This document shows positions 1-5,820 of a stretch of 8,673 nucleotides of DNA, piece after piece. A program made the translations under genes and the position numbers. The notes under the pieces are model-generated. The model was given only the letters and a program-made list of their open reading frames with translations, was not told the origin of the DNA and made no database searches. The stretch lies in the NCBI GenBank assembly GCA_044356865.1, contig JBIKVN010000133.1, positions 1-8,673 on the forward strand. Direction: 5' to 3'. This stretch comes from JBEIUL01 sp044356865. Lineage in GTDB: Bacteria > Planctomycetota > Phycisphaerae > Phycisphaerales > SM1A02. Every line of letters starts with the position of its first letter. Position 1 is the first letter of the stretch.

Positions 1-360
1 CTCGCGGACGAGCGTGCGGAAACTGCCGTTCGGGTCGTGCACGGTGTCGAGGTGGGCCGCGACGAGGACGCTCCGCCCCGGAACCTCCGGGCCGCGGACG
101 ATCGCGGTCGGGGGCGGCGGGGCGGCCACGGAGCTGCCGTTGGCGAGCCAATCCGGCGCGGGCTCGCCCGGCACGAGCTCGACGCGACCGCCGAGCCGGG
201 CGAGCCGGGTCGTGACGAGGTCCCGCGTCTCGTCGAGGCCGGGCGCGAAGCCGCGGCCGGTGGGGATCGCGACGAGCGCGGCGAGATCGCCCTCGATCGC
301 CGCCGCCCGCGCCGCGAGGGCCGCCGCGAGCCGCGCCTCGCGGGCATCGAGGCCGTTCAC
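1..360 (-). CDS. M20-family metallopeptidase/deacylase, N-terminal part (runs off the left edge)
   Basis: The first 120 residues are visible, beginning at a GTG codon (360-358) that overlaps the dapF stop as GTGA. After a charged, Ala-rich helix there is an M20-like opening (about residues 26-60: LVAIPTGRGFAPGLDETRDL followed by the LARLGGRVELVPG region). Residues 99-109 read LVAAHLDTVHD, the HxD metal motif of the M20 family, with H103 and D105 as expected zinc ligands. M20 enzymes (carboxypeptidase G2, ArgE, DapE, aminoacylase) hydrolyse peptide or N-acyl bonds using a two-zinc centre. The position directly after dapF makes a DapE-like or cell-wall peptide role tempting, but the opening resembles carboxypeptidase G2-like members at least as much, so the substrate is open. 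The remaining catalytic residues and dimerisation domain lie outside the window. No clear Shine-Dalgarno precedes the GTG, so translation probably depends on coupling to dapF. Confidence 0.75.
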   Translation of the reverse strand, partial: MNGLDAREARLAAALAARAAAIEGDLAALVAIPTGRGFAPGLDETRDLVTTRLARLGGRVELVPGEPAPDWLANGSSVAAPPPPTAIVRGPEVPGRSVLVAAHLDTVHDPNGSFRTLVRE

Positions 361-1322
361 GCCCGCACCGCCCGCGCCGCGACCCGCACGCCGCGCGACT
401 CGAGGAACTCCTCCGAGAGCTCGCCCTCGAAGACCTCGCTCGCCGGACCGGTCATGCGGACCGTTCCGCCGCTCCACTCGATCTCGAGGTCGCCGCCGGG
501 CAGATGCACGAGCATCGGCCGCGAGCCGCTCGCGAGCCCCAGCCGCACGCACGCGACGCCGACCGCGCTCGCCCCGGTGCCGCAGGCGAGGGTGATCCCG
601 CTGCCGCGCTCCCAGGTGCGCATCGCGAACTCGTCGGGACCGACCGGTGACACGACATGCACGTTCATCCGCCGCGGGAACCACGGGTGCCGCTCGAGGG
701 CGGGGCCGAGATCGGCGAGCGGGACTCTCGCGGCGTCGGGGCACAGGACCACCAGGTGCGGATTGCCCATCGAGACGAGCGTGATCCTCCGCTCGAGGCC
801 GGCGGCGTCCCACTCGTCGTCCCGCTGGCCGTCACCGAGGCCGGCCACCGCGAGGAACCGCGCGGGAAGCTCGTGCCCGATCACCTCGGCCTCGGGCCGG
901 ACGCCGGGAATCTCCGCGGGAATCCGGCCGCACGCGAGGATCGGCTCGCCCATGTCGACCGTGGCCGTCGCGACGCGGCCGTCGGGGCCGGCGCTCCAGC
1001 GGATCTCGAGCGTGCCGCGCCCGGTCTCGATCCGCAGCGGATTCGCGTCGGCGAGCCCGCGGTCGATCGCGAACTTCGCCACGCAGCGGATGCCGTTCCC
1101 GCACATCTCGCTCTCGCTGCCGTCGGCGTTGAACATCCGCATCCGCACGTCGGCGATGCCCGGCCGGCTCGGCGGGGCGACGAGGATGAGCCCGTCGCTG
1201 CCGACGCCGGTCTGGCGGACCGAGACCGCCCGGGCGAGGGCCGGCGGATCGTCGATCACGGACGCGAAAGCGTCGACATAGACATAATCGTTTCCGATCC
1301 CGTGCATCTTCACGAAACGCAT
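357..1322 (-). CDS. dapF: Diaminopimelate epimerase
   Basis: A 321-residue protein that converts LL-diaminopimelate to meso-diaminopimelate, the last-but-one step to lysine and the source of the peptidoglycan cross-linking residue; cytoplasmic and cofactor-free. The N-terminus MRFVKMHGIGNDYVYVDAF is the family hallmark and fixes the ATG start. The two catalytic cysteines are C74 in MCGNGIRC and C247 in ACGTGASA; substrate-binding motifs NADGSE (65-70), SMGNPH (184-189) and ERGSG (239-242 region) are present, so the enzyme looks active. It is longer than the E. coli protein (about 274 residues) because of an Asp/Gly-rich insert at about 160-177 and a C-terminal tail after about 300. The start overlaps the end of the upstream M48 gene by 13 bp, with GAGGGA about 8 nt before the ATG as a likely ribosome-binding site. 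The stop overlaps the next gene by 4 bp. Confidence 0.97.
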   Translation of the reverse strand: MRFVKMHGIGNDYVYVDAFASVIDDPPALARAVSVRQTGVGSDGLILVAPPSRPGIADVRMRMFNADGSESEMCGNGIRCVAKFAIDRGLADANPLRIETGRGTLEIRWSAGPDGRVATATVDMGEPILACGRIPAEIPGVRPEAEVIGHELPARFLAVAGLGDGQRDDEWDAAGLERRITLVSMGNPHLVVLCPDAARVPLADLGPALERHPWFPRRMNVHVVSPVGPDEFAMRTWERGSGITLACGTGASAVGVACVRLGLASGSRPMLVHLPGGDLEIEWSGGTVRMTGPASEVFEGELSEEFLESRGVRVAARAVRA

Positions 1323-2731
1323 GCGGAGTTTCCCTCGTCGAGAGCGATCGCATCGTACCCCGCGGCCCCCGTCGTCCGGACGGCCAGCCACGCGACGAGT
1401 GCCGCCGCGAGGAGCGTGGCGATCTTGATCCGGGCGACGGTCCGGTCGATGGGCAGGCGATCGACCGGGAGACCGGCCAGGGCCTTGAGGTTCGCCTGCC
1501 GCCGGCGGATCGAGCCGTGCCGCCATGACGGGCGCCGCGGATCGACATGGGCAAGCTCGGCGACGCGGTCGAGGGCCGAGGAGGCGGCCGCGACCGCCGC
1601 GAACTCGACGACCGGCGAGCCCGCCCGCCGCGAGAGCTCGGCGGCGGCGAACGCATCGGCCTGCCGCTCGAACCGTCGCGAGATCCAGCCGAAGGTGAGG
1701 AAGGCGACCGTTCCCGTCCCGAGGCCGAACGCGAGGTCCGCCCGCCCGGCCGCGATCGCGTCCGCCCCGCCGGCCAGGCGAAGCGCCGCCTCGGCGACGG
1801 TCGCGGCCAGCCCCGCGATCGCCGCGACGGCGAGGGCCAGCCACGGCAGGTGCCGCCGCTTCAAATGGGCAAGCTCGTGCTCGACGACCGCGCGGACCTC
1901 CTCGCGCGACAGCCCCGCCAGCAGCAGGTCGCTCAGGAGAAGATAGCGTAATCGCGGCAGGAACCCGACGATCGCCGCGTTCGCGACGAGTCCGCCGGTC
2001 GGCCACAGGAACGCCCCGGCGAGGCGGATGCGGTGGGCGGCGCACGCCGCCGCGAGCTCGTCGCGCACGGGCCCGGGCGGCAACGGCCGCAGGCCGAGGG
2101 TCCACGGCAAGGCGAGCGGCGAGACGACCAGCGTCGCCGCCGCCGCGACCAGCGCGCCGAGCGCCGCGAGGCCGTCCCCGACGCGCGGGGCGAGCGCCGC
2201 CTCGGCCGCCTCGCTTGCGGCCAGCACCGCCAGCACCGGCACGAGCACGAGCGAGAGGCCCCCGCCGCGGGCCCACTCGAGGGTCGCCCGCGCCCGGCCC
2301 GTCTCGGGCCACGGCGGAAGGCCCGACTCGACGCGGTCGAGCCACGAGAGCCGGCGCAGCCGTTCTTCCAGCGGCCAATGGATCCAGGTCGCCGCGACCA
2401 TCGTCGCGACCGCCGGCAGGATCGCGACCGCCTCGTCGAGGGCGGGCCAGTCACCGATCGCGCCGCGAATCGCCACGAGCCACCCGAAGGCGTGCGTCGC
2501 GACCGCGACCGCCGCGACGGCCAGCCAGGGCACGAGACGCCTCGCCCGTTCGGCCCGCCGGACCGCCGGCAGCCCGCCGCCGCAGGCCCGCCGCACGAGC
2601 CACGCCAGGGCCGCCAGCGGCCCGAGCGTTCCCGCCGCGAGCGTGGCCGCGCACGCGGCCGGATCCACCGCGATCGCCGCGCCGCGGGCGAGCAGCACCG
2701 AGCCGACGAGGATGACCAGGACGATCGGCAA
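1310..2731 (-). CDS. M48-family integral-membrane zinc metallopeptidase
   Basis: A 473-residue protein with hydrophobic segments at about 2-18, 30-46, 66-87, 102-116, 160-178, 186-210, 296-318, 333-349 and 437-452. The peptidase core contains HELAH (H285, E286, H289) after the YLLLSDLLLAGLSREEVRAV approach typical of M48, and FERQAD with E355 as third zinc ligand; the later SWRHGSIRRRQANL stretch (402-415) matches the region after the active site in HtpX/Ste24-like enzymes. M48 peptidases cleave membrane or misfolded envelope proteins at the membrane face; the substrate here is unknown. The start is taken as TTG at 2731, 6 bp after the stop of the lipoprotein gene. A GTG at codon 12 is an alternative, and no strong Shine-Dalgarno is seen for either, consistent with translational coupling. 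The long N-terminal multi-helix region before the catalytic domain is larger than in HtpX. Confidence 0.88.
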   Translation of the reverse strand: MPIVLVILVGSVLLARGAAIAVDPAACAATLAAGTLGPLAALAWLVRRACGGGLPAVRRAERARRLVPWLAVAAVAVATHAFGWLVAIRGAIGDWPALDEAVAILPAVATMVAATWIHWPLEERLRRLSWLDRVESGLPPWPETGRARATLEWARGGGLSLVLVPVLAVLAASEAAEAALAPRVGDGLAALGALVAAAATLVVSPLALPWTLGLRPLPPGPVRDELAAACAAHRIRLAGAFLWPTGGLVANAAIVGFLPRLRYLLLSDLLLAGLSREEVRAVVEHELAHLKRRHLPWLALAVAAIAGLAATVAEAALRLAGGADAIAAGRADLAFGLGTGTVAFLTFGWISRRFERQADAFAAAELSRRAGSPVVEFAAVAAASSALDRVAELAHVDPRRPSWRHGSIRRRQANLKALAGLPVDRLPIDRTVARIKIATLLAAALVAWLAVRTTGAAGYDAIALDEGNSACVS

Positions 2732-2737
2732 CCGGGT

Positions 2738-4198
2738 TCACCGCGACGGCCGCTCGAGGGTCCCGAGGTCGACCACGAACCGGCCGTGGCGGTAGAAGTC
2801 GAGATTGACGGTGTTCGCGTCGAGGCAACTCACCGTCACGCCGTTCATCCGCGTCGCGTCGGCGTACTGGAAGTCGCCGAGGTGCGGCCCCGCGTAGTCG
2901 CCGTTGTCGTACCGCATGCAGTGCTGGTGGAACTGGGCGATCGCCTCGTAGGAGGCGTCGAACATCTCCTGCGAGGCCTCGAAGCGGTTGTCCCCGACCC
3001 GCACCCGCGGCGGGAACTCAAGCAGCTCGTAGCGGCCCTGCGGATCGAGCCGCAGCACGCCGCCGTACTCGGTGGCGCGGTCGGCGTGGTCGCGATCGAC
3101 GTAGGTGAAGAGGTGGGCCCGGACTTCGGGCGTATGGAAGGCCTGCAGCACGAGCAGCATCGCCGCCGCGTCACCCCAGGCGATCGAGCCGCGACGGTCG
3201 AAGAGCCGCTCGGTGAAGATGCCCGAGTGCCCCTCGAACTCGGGGCTGTGCACCCGGCGGTTCGCCCCGCCGCTCGCCTCGTGGATCGCCCGGTAGAGCG
3301 AGTCGTCGTCCATCGTGAGCAGCTCCGGGCGATGCCGGGCGGCACCGACGACGACCGCGAGGTCGCGAATCTCGAGGGTCCGGCGCCGGGCCTCGGGCAG
3401 GCCGGCGAGGGCGGTGCGGGCCTCCTCCCAAAAGGCCTTTCGCCCCGGCGTGCAGAGCGTGCGCAGCCAGAGCACCTCCTCGCGGGTCCGCGGCAAGACC
3501 CCGAGTTCGTTCACGCCGCGGGCGAGGTCGATGAGCATCGCGTCGGACCCGACCGCCGCGGGATCGGCGAGAAGCGCCCGCAACGACGCCTCGTTGCCCT
3601 CGCGAAGGAGGAGTTCCCAGCAGCGCATCCTCAGGTTCGCCTGCGTGATCGGGTTCGCGGCCCGCATCTCGTCGAGCAGGACCTTCGCGAGGTCGTCACC
3701 GTACATCGCGACGAGGGCCTCGCGCTCGGGCCGCGGCAGGCGCTCGCCGTCCCAGACCGGCACCGGGGCGGCCCACGCCCGGATCAGGGCCGGCGTCGCG
3801 AGCGTCCAACGGTCGCGGGCGATGAGGCCGCACAGTTCGCGCCGCCACTCGAGGGCGGTCATCTTGGGCAAGCCAAGCTCGATCGCCTCCCGCAATCCGT
3901 TCGGGTCGAACTCCTTCGATCGCGAGAACGCCGCCCGGCGGGCCTCGACCACATAGCCGTCGGCCACGACCATCCGCCGCAGGGCCGCGAGATAGCGGAG
4001 GTCCTTGGCCGATTGCGGCGACGCGTCGGCGATCCGCATCGCCTCGAGGTAGTCGCGGGCGGGCTGGCTCGGCCGCGACAGCACCGCGACCGGATCCTCG
4101 GGAGCCTTGGGCGGGCCCGCGCAGCCGATCGGAAGCGTCGCCGGAATCGCGAGAGACACGACCACCATCAAGGCACGGACCGTCGGACCATTGGGCAT
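2738..4198 (-). CDS. Putative lipoprotein with a C-terminal JAMM/JAB-like metal-site pattern
   Basis: A 486-residue protein that I do not recognise as a named family. Residues 1-25 form an export signal (one Arg, then a hydrophobic core) ending LPIGC, so C26 could be lipidated; Pro at -3 makes the lipobox imperfect. Residues about 35-300 are mainly helical and charged, with no motif I know. The C-terminal 120 residues carry a JAMM-like pattern: E377 in TEYGGVL (as in ExCGxL/ExGGxL of JAB/MPN+ proteins), H424-Q-H426 (the HxH pair), then H439-L-G-D442 where the family usually has SxxD, and a strand-rich end (NGVTVSC to FVVDLGTL). If real, this would be a zinc isopeptidase/peptidase or a degenerate relative acting outside the cytoplasmic membrane; spacing from HxH to Asp is longer than canonical. 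It leads a run with an M48 peptidase and dapF. The ATG at 4198 is the only start after an in-frame TAG; a GGAGG lies too close (1 nt) to act as a normal ribosome-binding site. Confidence 0.7.
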   Translation of the reverse strand: MPNGPTVRALMVVVSLAIPATLPIGCAGPPKAPEDPVAVLSRPSQPARDYLEAMRIADASPQSAKDLRYLAALRRMVVADGYVVEARRAAFSRSKEFDPNGLREAIELGLPKMTALEWRRELCGLIARDRWTLATPALIRAWAAPVPVWDGERLPRPEREALVAMYGDDLAKVLLDEMRAANPITQANLRMRCWELLLREGNEASLRALLADPAAVGSDAMLIDLARGVNELGVLPRTREEVLWLRTLCTPGRKAFWEEARTALAGLPEARRRTLEIRDLAVVVGAARHRPELLTMDDDSLYRAIHEASGGANRRVHSPEFEGHSGIFTERLFDRRGSIAWGDAAAMLLVLQAFHTPEVRAHLFTYVDRDHADRATEYGGVLRLDPQGRYELLEFPPRVRVGDNRFEASQEMFDASYEAIAQFHQHCMRYDNGDYAGPHLGDFQYADATRMNGVTVSCLDANTVNLDFYRHGRFVVDLGTLERPSR

Positions 4199-4253
4199 CC
4201 CTCCAGACTACGCCCTCGTCCGCGGCACTGGAGGCGAGGGGTATGATCTCCCC
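4199..4253. promoter_or_regulatory. 55-bp divergent promoter region with two leaderless-type -10 boxes
   Basis: This is the whole gap between the divergent lipoprotein and NifU-domain genes. On the plus strand TATGAT (4242-4247) is followed by 6 nt and the NifU ATG. On the minus strand TAGTCT (4210-4205) is followed by 6 nt and the lipoprotein ATG. With the usual 6-7 nt from -10 to the transcription start, both messages would begin at or next to the start codon. No convincing -35 hexamer is visible for either direction. The position and symmetry support the call, but it rests on short motifs. Confidence 0.45.
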
Positions 4254-4535
4254 ATGCCTCCCCGTCCGACCCGCCCCGACGCCTCCGAGCCCGCCGCCGG
4301 GTCCGATTCCCTCCGCGAGCGGGTCGAGGCGGTGGTGGCCCTCATCCGTCCCGCCGTCCAGGCCGACGGCGGGGATGTCCGGGTGCTCGGGGTCTCGGCC
4401 GACGGGGTGGTCCGACTCAAGTTCTCGGGGGCGTGCGTGGGGTGCCCGTCGATGCCGGTCACGCTCCACCACGGCATCGAGCGGAACCTGCGCGAGAAGG
4501 TCCCCGAGGTCCAGGCGGTCCTCGCCGAAACCTGA
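4254..4535 (+). CDS. NifU C-terminal-domain protein (Nfu-type Fe-S scaffold/carrier)
   Basis: A 93-residue single-domain protein. After a Pro-rich 18-residue lead, residues 19-92 match the NifU C-terminal domain: LRERVEAVVALIRPAVQADG, then GDVRVLGV, and the signature GACVGCPS with C61 and C64, followed by LHHGIERNL. Pairs of such subunits hold a bridging [4Fe-4S] cluster through the CxxC motif and pass it to apo-enzymes; the role is cytoplasmic Fe-S assembly or carriage. Length is normal for the stand-alone bacterial form, which lacks the IscU-like N-terminal and the A-type degenerate domains. The ATG at 4254 is chosen because upstream in-frame codons run back into the divergent gene and because a -10-like TATGAT sits 6 nt before it. 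GAGGGG lies about 12 nt upstream but would not be transcribed from that promoter. csrA follows on the same strand after 191 bp. Confidence 0.93.
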   Translation: MPPRPTRPDASEPAAGSDSLRERVEAVVALIRPAVQADGGDVRVLGVSADGVVRLKFSGACVGCPSMPVTLHHGIERNLREKVPEVQAVLAET

Positions 4536-4631
4536 TCCCGCCCCGGTCCACGACCCGCGTTCCGGAATCCCGCCCCTTCGCGCTTCCCTTTCCTCCCTTC
4601 CGTCCGCTACCCTCGCGGAGCCTGATGGGGT

Positions 4632-4657
4632 CCGGACCGAGGTGGAATGCGGTCCGG
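4632..4657 (+). promoter_or_regulatory. Leader hairpin with GGA in the loop (candidate CsrA site)
   Basis: CCGGACC (4632-4638) and GGTCCGG (4651-4657) form a perfect 7-bp stem around a 12-nt loop, gaggtggaatgc, that shows an unpaired GGA. A GGGG at 4627-4630 could extend pairing with CCCC at 4664-4667 across a small internal loop. CsrA is known to bind GGA presented in hairpin loops of leaders, including its own in some bacteria. The structure is directly visible; binding is inferred. Confidence 0.45.
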
Positions 4658-4709
4658 GTTCAACCCCCACATGGCGTCACGCTCCTCGCACGAACGCGGG
4701 AGTGGGTTC

Positions 4710-4720
4710 GGCAGGAGGCC
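4710..4720 (+). promoter_or_regulatory. csrA ribosome-binding site in a small GGA hairpin
   Basis: AGGAGG (4713-4718) lies 8 nt before the csrA ATG and is the best Shine-Dalgarno sequence in the window; it decides the start. The flanks GGC (4710-4712) and GCC (4718-4720) can form a 3-bp stem that places AGGAG in the loop, the arrangement through which CsrA can cover a ribosome-binding site. The stem is short, so the structural part is tentative. Confidence 0.6.
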
Positions 4721-4726
4721 TTGGCG

Positions 4727-4963
4727 ATGCTGGTCATTACCCGACGGGAAGGCGAGGAAGTCGTGATCGGGGATCCGGCGAAACCCCTCGGGACCATCAA
4801 GGTGGTCTCGATCAAGGGCGATCGCATTCGCTTGGCGTTCGGGTTTCCCCGAGAGGTCGAAGTGCACCGGAAGGAAGTCGCCGAGACGATCCTCCGCGAC
4901 GGCCGGGCGGATGGCCCGGGCGTCATCGGCTCGATCCGGCCGACCGCCGACGGCCAGCCCTGA
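4727..4963 (+). CDS. csrA: CsrA/RsmA-family RNA-binding translational regulator
   Basis: A 78-residue protein. The N-terminus MLVITRREGEEVVIGD matches the family's first strand and turn (I4 and R6 at RNA-contact positions). GDRIRLAFGFPREVEVHRKE (31-50) covers the central strands and the conserved VHR, with R48 matching the key RNA-binding arginine (R44 in E. coli), and helix VAETIL follows. A 3-4 residue insert (about AKPLG, 18-22) and a roughly 20-residue tail of low complexity make it longer than E. coli CsrA (61). CsrA dimers bind GGA-containing leaders and repress or activate translation, commonly of carbon storage, motility and surface-life genes. The ATG at 4727 is fixed by AGGAGG 8 nt upstream and by homology; an in-frame ATG at 4625 would add 34 unrelated residues. 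A terminator begins 24 nt after the stop. Confidence 0.95.
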   Translation: MLVITRREGEEVVIGDPAKPLGTIKVVSIKGDRIRLAFGFPREVEVHRKEVAETILRDGRADGPGVIGSIRPTADGQP

Positions 4964-4987
4964 GTTGGGATTCACCGCGTAAACAAA

Positions 4988-5017
4988 GACCCCCGCACCG
5001 TTTCCGGCGCGGGGGTC
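4988..5017 (-). terminator. Strong intrinsic terminator, GAAA tetraloop, probably bidirectional
   Basis: Read on the minus strand this is a 13-bp stem (GACCCCCGCGCCG with its complement, one G-U pair) closed by a GAAA tetraloop and followed directly by TTTGTTT (4987-4981), an almost ideal Rho-independent terminator. On the plus strand the stem has one A-C mismatch and a poorer tail (GTTCGTTT), but it sits 24 nt after csrA and could end that transcript too. For the minus strand it is the only strong stop downstream of mraZ, 290 nt past its stop codon. Confidence 0.85.
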
Positions 5018-5306
5018 GTTCGTTTCCGGCGGCGTCCGAGACCTCCGTGTCCCGGTCTCCCGCAAGGGAGTGCCGCCGCGGGCCGAGTCCGTGGCCCGCT
5101 CGCCCCGATCGAGGATGGAACCGGCGGCGTCCGCTCACCGGCGCCGCCGGCAGGTCGAGGCCGCCGTCCCTGGCGGTTTCGACCGTTCCAGCCTTGGCCG
5201 ACCGTTCCGCGGCGCCGATCCGTGGCGTCGCGATGGGGTCAGCGTGGGGTGAATCGCGTCGAGGCCGGGTCCGGCGTCCGACGCGAGCAAGTCCGGCCGC
5301 CGCGGG
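4988..5306 (-). ncRNA. Candidate GGA-rich RNA (mraZ 3' UTR or CsrB-like small RNA)
   Basis: This is a 319-bp stretch without a credible gene. By hand count the minus strand holds 15 GGA triplets and the plus strand 3; base composition alone would give roughly 6. Several are in or beside hairpin loops on the minus strand: a perfect 9-bp stem at 5150-5142/5129-5121 with loop ccggtgagcgga; a perfect 6-bp stem at 5059-5054/5043-5038 with loop gggacacgga holding two GGAs; and the terminator, whose loop begins in a GGA. CsrB/RsmZ-type RNAs that titrate CsrA have this architecture, multiple GGA hairpins ending in an intrinsic terminator. No promoter is visible at its 5' side, so it could be the mraZ 3' UTR, a processed product, or simply GC-rich spacer. 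Convergent csrA lies just beyond. The proposal is an inference from motif density and structure only. Confidence 0.25.
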
Positions 5307-5317
5307 TCAGCCCGCGG
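5300..5317. other. GC hairpin spanning the mraZ stop codon
   Basis: CCGCGGG (5300-5306) and CCCGCGG (5311-5317) form a perfect 7-bp stem with a 4-nt loop that contains most of the mraZ TGA. There is no T tract after it on either strand, so it is not an ordinary terminator. It could stabilise the mraZ 3' end or be a processing site for the downstream GGA-rich segment, but it could also be a by-product of GC-rich sequence. Confidence 0.4.
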
Positions 5318-5789
5318 CCGCGCCTCCTCCTGAAGATCGTTGGGCGAGGGCCTGACGGGCCCGCTTCCAGATGTCGGCCTGAACCGGCTTGAGGCGCTCC
5401 TGCGCCGCTCGCCAGGCCTCGGGCGTGAGCAGTTCGAGGTGATCGCGGACGCCGAGGATCGTGACCGATCCGGTCAGGCCGAACGCGGAGAGAAGCCGAT
5501 CGGGGATGCGCACCCGGCCCGCGGTGTCGAGCGGAACCCGGGCGGCCTGCGAGAACACCAGCCGCTCGAACTCCTGAAGGTCCTCGTCGCCGACGATCGA
5601 ACCGCCGAGGTTCGACGAGAGGGCTTCGAAGGTGAGTTCCGGCCAGAGCCAGAGCGAGCCGTTCAGACCCGGGGCGGCAACGAAGGCGTCGCCATGGACC
5701 TTGGGCTTGAGCACCTCCCGCAGCTCGGCGGGGATGGCCAGACGCTGCTTGGCGTCGAGCGAGTGATCGAATTGCCCGAGGAAGTACAC
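5307..5789 (-). CDS. mraZ: MraZ, DNA-binding transcriptional regulator
   Basis: A 160-residue protein with the two tandem SpoVT/AbrB-like halves of MraZ. Residues 1-50 open MYFLGQFDHSLDAKQRLAIP (DAKQR at 12-16 in place of the usual DxKGR) and residues 80-125 contain QAARVPLDTAGRVRIP (DTAGR at 88-92). MraZ forms a ring-shaped oligomer that binds short direct repeats upstream of its own gene. In E. coli and others it controls the division and cell-wall (dcw) cluster, where it is normally followed by rsmH (mraW). Here no rsmH, ftsL or ftsI follows: the downstream strand is spacer and terminator. The start is GTG at 5789, chosen because the conserved protein begins there; only a weak GGA precedes it. 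A tail after about 150 is low complexity. Four GTG repeats immediately upstream predict autoregulation. Confidence 0.95.
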   Translation of the reverse strand: MYFLGQFDHSLDAKQRLAIPAELREVLKPKVHGDAFVAAPGLNGSLWLWPELTFEALSSNLGGSIVGDEDLQEFERLVFSQAARVPLDTAGRVRIPDRLLSAFGLTGSVTILGVRDHLELLTPEAWRAAQERLKPVQADIWKRARQALAQRSSGGGAAAG

Positions 5790-5820
5790 GCATTCGGTTC
5801 CGGAGGGGGCGACTCGGGCA

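Larger units (their letters stand above)
4536..4726 (+). promoter_or_regulatory. csrA leader region with possible promoter
   Basis: This is a 191-bp non-coding gap between the NifU-domain gene and csrA. A pyrimidine-rich stretch (about 4570-4605) precedes TACCCT (4609-4614), a weak -10 candidate that would give a leader of roughly 105 nt; no good -35 is seen. Downstream is the hairpin at 4632-4657 and the ribosome-binding site at 4713-4718, both carrying GGA. No obvious terminator follows the NifU-domain gene, so read-through into csrA is also possible. Confidence 0.4.

Noticed and set aside
2033..4246. Very long open frame on the plus strand opposite the M48 and lipoprotein genes
   Set aside because: Its product is Arg/Pro/Gly-rich with no domain, and the opposite strand carries motif-bearing proteins. 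GC-rich coding DNA commonly leaves antisense frames open.
4651..4668. tRNA T-loop-like GGTTCAA in the csrA leader
   Set aside because: The flanking bases do not form a T-stem and no anticodon or acceptor arms can be drawn around it.
4625..4726. In-frame ATG extending CsrA by 34 residues
   Set aside because: CsrA family proteins begin at the ML(V/I)(I/L)TR segment, and AGGAGG is correctly placed for the ATG at 4727. The extension would cover the leader hairpin.
5058..5071. CTCCC-gcaa-GGGAG hairpin as a second terminator
   Set aside because: The stem is only 5 bp, with no T tract on either strand, and it competes with the 6-bp GGA hairpin next to it.
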